Assembly: GCA_905479595.1 (NCBI GenBank) | Contig: CAJQND010000386.1 | Span: 1-6,706 of the forward strand | Reading direction: 5' to 3' | Source of the DNA: an uncultured Hyphomicrobiales bacterium | GTDB lineage: Bacteria; Pseudomonadota; Alphaproteobacteria; Rhizobiales; CAJQND01 | Length of the DNA: 6,706 bases | Part shown: one piece after another, positions 1 to 5,193 of the stretch | How the letters are laid out: every line of letters starts with the position of its first letter | How positions within the stretch are numbered: the first letter of the stretch is position 1 | Notes under the pieces: model-generated | Told to the model about the DNA's origin: nothing | The model's input: only the letters and a program-made list of their open reading frames with translations | The model's database searches: none | Program-made: the position numbers and the translations under genes

Positions 1-416
1 CCATCAATTGTGTCTTCCAGGCGCATGCCATTGGGATAGAGGTAGAGATGATCGGAACTCATGGTGCACCCGGAAAGAGCGAGTTCGGCCAGTCCCAACT
101 GGGCGGAAACGAATGCATCTTCCGGCGTCATCCGCGCCCAAATGGGATAAAGCGACTTTAACCAGCCAAACAAGAGCGCATCCTGACCTGCCGGTACAAC
201 GCGGGTGAGTGTCTGGTAAAGATGGTGATGGGTGTTGACGAGACCGGGTGTGACTATTGCTCCAGACGCATCAATTATTTCATCGTATTCAGGGTTTGTT
301 GCGTTTATTGCAACAATAATGCCATTTTCGATCAAAATACTGCCGCCGGCGAGTTCACGACGCTCTTCGTCCATGGTTACGAGAACATCAGCATTCTTGA
401 TCAGCAGGCGTGACAT
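1..416 (-). CDS. 8-oxoguanine/guanine deaminase-like amidohydrolase, partial (C-terminus outside window)
   Basis: The first 138 codons of a metal-dependent amidohydrolase are read leftward from an ATG at 414-416; the rest lies beyond base 1. Seen: an N-terminal beta-sandwich-like stretch (MSRLLIKNADVLVTMDEE), then TPGLVNTHHHLYQTLTR at about residues 56-72, where H63-x-H65 is the HxH metal motif at the first barrel strand, and SGCTMSSDHLYLYP at about 115-128. This combination is typical of the COG0402 subgroup holding 8-oxoguanine deaminase (PA0142 of Pseudomonas aeruginosa) and hydroxyatrazine hydrolases such as AtzB. The expected cytosolic reaction is 8-oxoguanine to urate, or guanine to xanthine, both of which enter the pathway encoded next door. 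The start overlaps the allA stop by one base (TGATG), and an AAGGG-like ribosome site lies about 9 nt upstream, so it is probably the last or a late gene of the leftward operon. The substrate cannot be fixed because the C-terminal metal and substrate residues are missing from the window. Confidence 0.87.
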   Translation of the reverse strand, partial: MSRLLIKNADVLVTMDEERRELAGGSILIENGIIVAINATNPEYDEIIDASGAIVTPGLVNTHHHLYQTLTRVVPAGQDALLFGWLKSLYPIWARMTPEDAFVSAQLGLAELALSGCTMSSDHLYLYPNGMRLEDTID

Positions 417-913
417 CAGGTTGCGCCCTTTACGATAAACGGGGTTTCGAAATGATGCTCAACCAAATTATCGCCTGCACCAGCTCGATCAACGATCAGA
501 AAATCTGATGGTCCCGATAGGGGTGCAAGCACGCCGTGCCAGATGTTCATACTGTATTGTATGCCTTGCCCCGGCGCGCTCACGAATGCGCGCGGGTGAC
601 CCGGTTTGCCATCGTCATCATCTGCCACGGTAACGATGAGCCGGTCACCGTTCATTGGCACAAAAGCCTGGCTGCCAAGTGGGTGGCGTTCCATCATCGT
701 CAAAGACAGCGGAAGTTTGATCGCATCACTGCGCGCGACGCTGATGGAAACAGCACCTTCAGCACCTGTGACTTCTGGCCGGGCGAGATCATGATATCTG
801 CCGCACATACCATTATTGATCATGAAACTGGGATCGCCGATTGCCTCGATCACAACGCCGAAGGGTGCGAACGCTGCCGCAGTTAGGGGTTCCAGGGAAA
901 TGACCGTGGTCAT
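416..913 (-). CDS. allA: Ureidoglycolate lyase
   Basis: This 165-residue protein matches the AllA family in length (about 160-170) and in motifs. It splits (S)-ureidoglycolate into glyoxylate and urea, the last committed step of ureide degradation, in the cytosol. Seen: an N-terminal EPLTAAAFAPFGVVIE segment typical of the family, MERHPLGSQAFVPM at about residues 74-87, the GIQYSMNIWHGVLAPL segment at about 118-132 with the conserved W125-H126 pair, and FLIVDR at about 138-143. The fold is cupin-like. Its ATG overlaps the stop of the upstream aminohydrolase gene as ATGA (910-913), and its TGA overlaps the next start as TGATG, which suggests translational coupling on both sides. Placement directly after ureidoglycine aminohydrolase follows pathway order. 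No truncation or missing family motif is visible. Confidence 0.95.
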   Translation of the reverse strand: MTTVISLEPLTAAAFAPFGVVIEAIGDPSFMINNGMCGRYHDLARPEVTGAEGAVSISVARSDAIKLPLSLTMMERHPLGSQAFVPMNGDRLIVTVADDDDGKPGHPRAFVSAPGQGIQYSMNIWHGVLAPLSGPSDFLIVDRAGAGDNLVEHHFETPFIVKGAT

Positions 914-1755
914 GGCCGTGCCCCGCCTTGCCGGCGTGGCAAAGGTGCATGGCGATTCACGTCTTTATACAAGAGATAACGGAAAGGCCCGGGACCGCCC
1001 GCGTAACAGGCCTGTGGACAGAACGCCCGCAGCCACATGAAATCACCGGCTTCAACTTCCACCCAGTCGGTGTTCAAACGATAAACTGCCTTGCCTTCCA
1101 GAACGTAGAGCCCATGCTCCATGACATGGGTTTCAAGGAAAGGAATGACAGCGCCCGGCTGTAAGGTGACGATTGTCACATGCATGTCGTGGCGCAGGTC
1201 ATTGGGATCCACAAAACGGGTGGTTGCCCATTTGCCCTCGGTGTCAGGCATTACGGTTGGCGCAACCTGTTGATCACTGGTGATCAGGGGATCAGGAATT
1301 TCCAGACCTTCCGCATATTCATAGGCTTTGCGCACCCAATGAAAACGCGCCGGTGCATCGCCGGAATTTTTTAAACTCCATTCGCTGCCTGGTGGAATAT
1401 AGGCATAGCCGCCTGGCTGTAACACATGGGATTCGCCAGCCAGTTTGAGATTAAGTTCTCCCTCGGTGATGAACAAAACCCCTTGCGCCTGTGGATCAGG
1501 CTCCGGGTTTTCACTGCCACCGCCGGGCTGCACTTCCATAATGTATTGTGAAAAAGTCTCAGCGAACCCTGAAAGAGGCCGCGCGATAATCCAGGCGCGG
1601 GTGCCGTTCCAGTGGGGCAATTGGCTGGTGACAATATCCTGCATCACTCCTTTTGGGATCACGGCATAAGCATCGGTGAACACCGCGCGGCCGGTCAAAA
1701 GCTGGGTTTGCGGCGGGTGGCCGCCATGGGGGGCATAATATGTTGGTTCAGCCAT
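910..1755 (-). CDS. allE: (S)-ureidoglycine aminohydrolase
   Basis: This 281-residue bicupin enzyme hydrolyses (S)-ureidoglycine to (S)-ureidoglycolate and ammonia, and is Mn-dependent in the family. Seen: the family N-terminus (PTYYAPHGGHPPQTQLLT at about residues 4-21), the segment IARPLSGFAETFSQYIMEV at about 57-75, a first cupin at about 70-140 with PGGYAYIPPG, and a C-terminal cupin with FLETHVMEHG. E208, H210, H214 and Q248 have the same spacing (+2, +6, +40) that I recall for the Mn ligands E235, H237, H241 and Q275 of the Arabidopsis enzyme, so the active site looks intact. A start at TTG 1771-1773 would add six residues and overlap the upstream stop, but I prefer the ATG at 1753-1755. 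It has GGAG six bases upstream, and the family usually begins close to this point. It lies between puuE-uraD and allA in the leftward operon. Confidence 0.94.
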   Translation of the reverse strand: MAEPTYYAPHGGHPPQTQLLTGRAVFTDAYAVIPKGVMQDIVTSQLPHWNGTRAWIIARPLSGFAETFSQYIMEVQPGGGSENPEPDPQAQGVLFITEGELNLKLAGESHVLQPGGYAYIPPGSEWSLKNSGDAPARFHWVRKAYEYAEGLEIPDPLITSDQQVAPTVMPDTEGKWATTRFVDPNDLRHDMHVTIVTLQPGAVIPFLETHVMEHGLYVLEGKAVYRLNTDWVEVEAGDFMWLRAFCPQACYAGGPGPFRYLLYKDVNRHAPLPRRQGGARP

Positions 1756-1761
1756 TTTAGG

Positions 1762-1765
1762 CTCC
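1762..1765 (-). promoter_or_regulatory. Ribosome binding site deciding the allE start
   Basis: On the minus strand GGAG is followed by six bases (CCTAAA) and then the ATG at 1753-1755. This well-placed Shine-Dalgarno sequence sits inside the six-codon extension that a TTG start at 1771-1773 would give, so it favours the ATG. Confidence 0.65.
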
Positions 1766-1769
1766 AGTC

Positions 1770-3182
1770 TCAAGGCAAAATATCTTGCAGTCGCAACAGC
1801 GCAATGCGTTCGACCTGTTTACAGGCATGGGCGAATTCAGTTTCCCGGTCATTGGCAATACGCTGCTTGAAAGCGTTTAAAATGCCCGTTTTGTCATGGT
1901 CGCGCACGGCGATGATAAATGGAAACCCGTGGGTTTCGGTGTAGGCGGTGTTGAGTTCGCTAAACGTTGCCCGCTCTTCATCTGTGAGTGCATCAAGCCC
2001 GGCAGCACTTTGCTCAGAGGTGGATTCTGCGGTCAGGCGTTTTGCCTGGGCAAGTTTGCCCGCAAGGTCAGGGTGGGCGGCGAGGACACCAAGGCGCTCA
2101 TCTTGAGATGCAGAACGAAATTTGCGCGAAAGTGCGCTGTGCAGGCCAATTGCAGTATCATGGGCAGGCCCAAGTTCATCTGCAAAAGCGCGTTCGGCAA
2201 TCCATGACGAGTGCTCGAAAATGCCGCCATAGGCGTCGATGAACGCGTCTCTGCTGAGTTGCGAGGGGCTTACATTCTGCGCGGGCGGGTGGGTTTTTGC
2301 CCAGTGTGTTGCAATTTCGATGCGCCGGGCAAACCAAACGTCTGCGTGGGATTGCGCGTATTCGATAAATCTCTGCAGCGCCAACATCCGGCCTGGACGC
2401 CCTGTCAGGCGGCAATGCAGGCCAATGGACATCATTTTTGCCTGCCCGGCATCGCCTTCTGCGTAAAGAACATCGAATGTGTCTTTGAGATAGGTGAAAA
2501 ACTGATCGCCGGAATTAAACCCCTGCGGGGTCGCAAAGCGCATATCGTTGCAATCCAGTGTGTATGGAACTACCAACTGATGTTTGCCGTCATGCTCGTG
2601 CCAATAGGGCAGGTCATCAGCATAACTGTCGGCCACATAATCCATGCCGCCGTGCTGCGTGACCAAATCTAGCGTATTGACCGAGCAGCGCCCGGTATAC
2701 CAACCGCGCGGAGGTTCTCCGGTTACCTCGGTATGAAGACGAATGGCCTCTAGCAAATCCGCGCGTTCGTCTTCCGGCGTATAATCCTTGTATTCGATCC
2801 ACTTCAGCCCATGGCTTGCAATTTCCCATTCGGCGCTTTGCATGGCGGCCACTTGTGCAGGTGAACGTGCAAGCGCAGTCGCTACACCGTAGACCGTGAG
2901 GGGGATCTGTTTGGAGGTGAACAGGCGATGCAACCGCCAAAACCCTGCCCGGGCACCATATTCATAAATGGTTTCCATATTCCAGTGGCGCATGCCCGGC
3001 CAGGCTTGCGCGCCGACAATCTCGGACAGAAAGGCCTCTGAGGCCTCGTCTCCGTGCAGAACACAGTTTTCACCGCCTTCTTCGTAGTTCAGCACAAACT
3101 GGACAGCAATTTTCGCACCACCCGGCCAGTCCGGGTTTGGCGGGGTAGCTCCGTATCCATGCATATCTCGGCAATAACGCAT
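1770..3182 (-). CDS. puuE: Fused allantoinase (PuuE type) and OHCU decarboxylase (UraD)
   Basis: This 470-residue protein joins two enzymes. Residues about 1-300 are a PuuE allantoinase of the polysaccharide-deacetylase superfamily, which opens (S)-allantoin to allantoate. Seen: HGYGATPPNPDWPGGAKIA, FVLNYEEGGE (about 29-38), HGDEASEAFLSE (about 43-54), EIASHGLKWIEY (about 120-131), GWYTGR (about 160-165), DDLPYW (about 189-194), PYTLDCNDMRF (about 206-216) and GLHCRLTGRPGR (about 254-265). Residues about 308-470 are a UraD domain, which decarboxylates OHCU to (S)-allantoin. Seen: AYGGIFEHSSWIAE (about 317-330), AHPDLAGK with the expected catalytic H370, SEQSAAGLDALT (about 389-400), LNTAYTETHGFPFIIAV (about 410-426) and RIALLRLQDIL at the end. 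The UraD product is the PuuE substrate. The linker is short (about residues 299-308). The ATG at 3182 is chosen because RYCRDMHGYGATPP aligns with the start of known PuuE proteins, although its ribosome site is weak. It is the first gene of the leftward operon. Confidence 0.95.
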   Translation of the reverse strand: MRYCRDMHGYGATPPNPDWPGGAKIAVQFVLNYEEGGENCVLHGDEASEAFLSEIVGAQAWPGMRHWNMETIYEYGARAGFWRLHRLFTSKQIPLTVYGVATALARSPAQVAAMQSAEWEIASHGLKWIEYKDYTPEDERADLLEAIRLHTEVTGEPPRGWYTGRCSVNTLDLVTQHGGMDYVADSYADDLPYWHEHDGKHQLVVPYTLDCNDMRFATPQGFNSGDQFFTYLKDTFDVLYAEGDAGQAKMMSIGLHCRLTGRPGRMLALQRFIEYAQSHADVWFARRIEIATHWAKTHPPAQNVSPSQLSRDAFIDAYGGIFEHSSWIAERAFADELGPAHDTAIGLHSALSRKFRSASQDERLGVLAAHPDLAGKLAQAKRLTAESTSEQSAAGLDALTDEERATFSELNTAYTETHGFPFIIAVRDHDKTGILNAFKQRIANDRETEFAHACKQVERIALLRLQDILP

Positions 3183-3211
3183 CTGAACAATCTCAGCTTG
3201 TAGTGTGAGCG

Positions 3212-3217
3212 ATTATA
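3212..3217 (-). promoter_or_regulatory. Candidate -10 element of the leftward puuE-uraD operon
   Basis: The minus strand reads TATAAT, a perfect sigma-70-type -10 hexamer, about 29 bp before the puuE-uraD ATG. This predicts a transcription start near 3205 and a leader of about 23 nt. No good -35 hexamer is found at 16-18 bp (CCAGTC at 17 bp), which would fit a promoter that depends on an activator. Confidence 0.45.
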
Positions 3218-3241
3218 AAGTTAGCCTATATTGCGACTGGT

Positions 3242-3254
3242 ATCATTCAATGAT
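3242..3254. promoter_or_regulatory. 13-bp palindrome ATCATTCAATGAT, candidate operator
   Basis: ATCATT and AATGAT are perfect inverted arms around a single C. The site lies about 37-49 bp upstream of the predicted leftward start and 31-43 bp upstream of the predicted rightward start, so one bound regulator could touch both promoters. A second imperfect dyad, ATTG-N11-CAAT (3257-3275), lies directly to its right. A transcription factor site is inferred; its family is unknown. Confidence 0.4.
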
Positions 3255-3272
3255 TTATTGAAAGTGTTAAGC

Positions 3273-3278
3273 AATAAT
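3273..3278 (+). promoter_or_regulatory. Candidate -10 element of the rightward hiuH-xdhAB operon
   Basis: AATAAT followed by CGCT mirrors the leftward element (TATAAT followed by CGCT); nine of ten bases agree. It would start transcription near 3285 and leave a leader of about 80 nt before the hiuH ATG at 3367. An alternative promoter on the same strand is TTGAAA (3258-3263) with TATTTT (3282-3287), spaced by 18 bp. The sequence does not decide between them. Confidence 0.3.
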
Positions 3279-3352
3279 CGCTATTTTCAAAACAATCACA
3301 TCAACGCTTTAATGGTCCAGTTATTGCGCCTGCATTGACGTAATGGAAATTT

Positions 3353-3356
3353 GGAG
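3353..3356 (+). promoter_or_regulatory. Ribosome binding site deciding the hiuH start
   Basis: GGAG lies ten bases before the ATG at 3367. The in-frame ATG at 3343 has no Shine-Dalgarno sequence upstream, and its use would place this GGAG inside the coding region. The spacing is slightly long but acceptable. Confidence 0.5.
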
Positions 3357-3366
3357 CATTGCCACC

Positions 3367-3726
3367 ATGGCCCAGGGCCGTCTTACAACCCACGTTCTGG
3401 ATACCGCAACCGGTCGTCCGGCTGCGGGCGTTCAAATTCAGTTGAGCCGTATTAACGGCGAAACATCAGAGCATATCAAATCCGTCACCACCAATGATGA
3501 CGGGCGCGTGGATGGCCCTATCCTGGATGGTGAAGACTTTGCCAAGGGTGCCTATGAGCTTGTGTTCCATGTGGGTGATTATCTCGATACCTTGTCAGGA
3601 ACCAGAAAAGAGCACCGCTTTCTTGATCTGGTCCCCATCCGATTTGGTATCGACGACCCGGACCAACATTATCACGTGCCACTGCTCATCTCGCCTTTCG
3701 GCTACTCGACATATCGGGGGAGCTGA
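3367..3726 (+). CDS. hiuH: 5-hydroxyisourate hydrolase
   Basis: This 119-residue transthyretin-like protein hydrolyses 5-hydroxyisourate, the product of urate oxidase, to OHCU. Seen: GRLTTHVLDTATGRPA at the N-terminus with the catalytic H9, NDDGRVDGP with R47, the segment HYHVPLLISPFGYSTYRGS at the end with H103, and the C-terminal YRGS signature (116-119) that distinguishes these enzymes from transthyretin. The length is normal for the family, which works as a homotetramer. There is no signal peptide, so it should be cytosolic. The start at 3367 gives MAQGRLTTHVLD, the usual family start; an upstream in-frame ATG at 3343 would add eight residues (MEIWSIAT) with no ribosome site. It is the first gene of the rightward set, three bases before xdhA. 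Its product goes to the UraD domain encoded on the opposite, divergent transcript. Confidence 0.95.
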   Translation: MAQGRLTTHVLDTATGRPAAGVQIQLSRINGETSEHIKSVTTNDDGRVDGPILDGEDFAKGAYELVFHVGDYLDTLSGTRKEHRFLDLVPIRFGIDDPDQHYHVPLLISPFGYSTYRGS

Positions 3727-3729
3727 GAA

Positions 3730-5193
3730 ATGGTGGGGGTGCGCAACGAAATTCAATTTCTGCTAAATGACCGCCAGGTGCGTGTCGATGCAGCCGGTCC
3801 ATCTGACACGTTGCTTGATTTTTTACGCCTCGATCAAGGGCTGCACGGTACAAAGGAAGGGTGCGCGGAGGGCGACTGTGGAGCCTGCACCGTGCTGGTT
3901 GGCAGGTTGCATGATGGCGCTGTTCGTTATGAAACCGTCAATACCTGCATTCGCCTTTTGCCTTCAATTGACGGTTGTCACGTGGTCACGGTGGAGCATC
4001 TGGCTGGAGGCGACGGAAAGCTTCATCCGGTGCAACAAGCGCTGGTTGACCACAATGGCAGCCAATGTGGATTTTGCACGCCCGGCTTTGTCATGTCGCT
4101 TTATGGGCTATGGATGGAGACGCCACATCCTTCGGAAACGGAAGTGGAAACGGCTCTTCAAGGCAATCTATGTCGTTGTACCGGGTATGAGCCCATTGTG
4201 CGTGCCGCAATGGCTGCTTCCAAACTCGGCCGGTCAAATGCCGATGTGCTGGTAAAAGAACGCAACGCCATCTTGCGCCAGCTCACGGCAATGAATGATG
4301 GCAACCGAGTGGAAATTTCGAAAGATGATGGTAAGGCAATTTTACCTGCCAGCGTTGATGATCTGGCAGATGTTCTTCTTAAACATCCAGACGCAACCAT
4401 AGTTGCAGGTGCGACGGATGTCGGGCTTTGGATCACCAAGTTCATGCGCGACATCTCGCCTGCGGTGTTTATCGGCCATCTGGAAGGTCTCAGGAGGATT
4501 ACCGTGGATGACGGGTATGTCACCCTCGGTGCCGGTGCTTCTTATTCGGAGAGCGAAGAGGCTATCGTGGGCGCATTTCCGCAGCTGGCTTCGTTTTGGA
4601 ACCGGATCGGCGGCTGGCAAGTGCGCAACATGGGAACGGTTGGTGGGAATATTGCCAATGGTTCTCCCATTGGTGACACCCCGCCTGTGTTGATCGCGCT
4701 GGGCGCAGAAATCACAATGCGCAGGGGCGGTGAGCGCCGCACCTTGCTGCTCGAAGACTTCTTTATTGCCTACGGCAAACAAGACCGCCAACCGGGCGAC
4801 TTTCTCGAAGAAATCCGTATCCCGCGCATCCCTGCAGATACAATCATGTCGGCTTACAAAATTTCAAAACGCCGCGATGAGGATATTTCTTCGGTTTGTG
4901 GTGCGTTTTTTGTGAAAGTTGAAGACGGATCGATCGCATCTGCCCGCATCGCATTTGGTGGCATGGCGGCGACCCCTTGCCGGGCAAAATCTGCAGAAGC
5001 GGCATTGGTCGGCCAGCCATGGAGTGAACAATCCCTGATTACCGCAGGCGCTGCGCTGGCGCAGGACTTTACACCTATTTCAGATTGGCGAGCCTCGGCT
5101 GAGTACAGACAAACGGTGGCGCGCAACCTGTTCAGGCGGTTTTATCTTGAAAACAGCGGTGCAGAAGCCCAGCCCCAACTGAGGCGTGCGTGA
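3730..5193 (+). CDS. xdhA: Xanthine dehydrogenase small subunit (Fe-S and FAD domains)
   Basis: This 487-residue subunit carries electrons from the molybdenum centre in XdhB to NAD+ through two [2Fe-2S] clusters and FAD, during oxidation of hypoxanthine and xanthine to urate. Seen: a plant-ferredoxin-like domain (about 5-90) with C45, C50, C53 and C73 in KEGCAEGDCGACTVLVG; a second cluster domain with QCGFCTPGF (C113, C116) and GNLCRCTGY (C148, C150); then a short linker and an FAD domain (about 200-370) with VAGATDVGLWIT and GTVGGNIANGSPIGDTPP (302-319), followed by the CO-dehydrogenase-flavoprotein C-terminal domain (about 375-480). All eight cluster cysteines are present, and the length matches Rhodobacter-type XdhA. 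A strong GGGGGAG (3716-3722) lies seven bases before the ATG. The stop overlaps the xdhB start as TGATG. Confidence 0.96.
   Translation: MVGVRNEIQFLLNDRQVRVDAAGPSDTLLDFLRLDQGLHGTKEGCAEGDCGACTVLVGRLHDGAVRYETVNTCIRLLPSIDGCHVVTVEHLAGGDGKLHPVQQALVDHNGSQCGFCTPGFVMSLYGLWMETPHPSETEVETALQGNLCRCTGYEPIVRAAMAASKLGRSNADVLVKERNAILRQLTAMNDGNRVEISKDDGKAILPASVDDLADVLLKHPDATIVAGATDVGLWITKFMRDISPAVFIGHLEGLRRITVDDGYVTLGAGASYSESEEAIVGAFPQLASFWNRIGGWQVRNMGTVGGNIANGSPIGDTPPVLIALGAEITMRRGGERRTLLLEDFFIAYGKQDRQPGDFLEEIRIPRIPADTIMSAYKISKRRDEDISSVCGAFFVKVEDGSIASARIAFGGMAATPCRAKSAEAALVGQPWSEQSLITAGAALAQDFTPISDWRASAEYRQTVARNLFRRFYLENSGAEAQPQLRRA

Larger units (their letters stand above)
3208..3282. repeat. Long-range inverted repeat with 9-bp arms AGCGATTAT / ATAATCGCT
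   Basis: The arms at 3208-3216 and 3274-3282 are perfect reverse complements separated by 57 bp, with their centre at 3245. The left arm contains most of the leftward -10 candidate and the right arm most of the rightward one. The arms are therefore either mirrored promoter cores or paired binding sites. The spacing is too long for a normal terminator hairpin. Confidence 0.55.
3183..3366. promoter_or_regulatory. Divergent control region between puuE-uraD and hiuH
   Basis: This is the only substantial non-coding stretch in the window. It is clearly AT-rich compared with its flanks and separates two head-to-head gene sets, so it should hold both promoters and the shared operator. It contains a perfect TATAAT facing left, a matching AATAAT facing right, a 9-bp long-range inverted repeat around both, and a 13-bp palindrome near the midpoint. 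Nothing resembling a sigma-54 promoter, riboswitch or terminator was seen. The regulator cannot be named from the sequence. Confidence 0.8.

Noticed and set aside
536..886. A 116-codon open frame on the plus strand opposite allA.
   Set aside because: It is antisense to a well-conserved gene, its translation resembles no family I recognise, and it lacks a ribosome site; several similar frames lie opposite or within the other genes and were dropped for the same reason.
1271..1286. TGATCA-CTGG-TGATCA repeat, resembling a small operator or hairpin.
   Set aside because: It lies inside the allE coding region and encodes an ordinary stretch of the protein; there is no adjacent start or gap for it to control.
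910..1773. The TTG at 1771-1773 as the allE start, which would overlap the puuE-uraD stop by four bases like the other junctions.
   Set aside because: The ATG at 1753-1755 has GGAG at ideal spacing and matches the usual family N-terminus.
3312..3338. Eight-codon open frame (MVQLLRLH) upstream of hiuH, a possible leader peptide.
   Set aside because: It has no ribosome binding site, no repeated regulatory codons and no following hairpin pair, so I do not call it a gene.
3361..3370. GCCACCATGG around the hiuH start is identical to the vertebrate Kozak consensus.
   Set aside because: The gene set, overlapping starts and Shine-Dalgarno sites are bacterial, so the match is chance.
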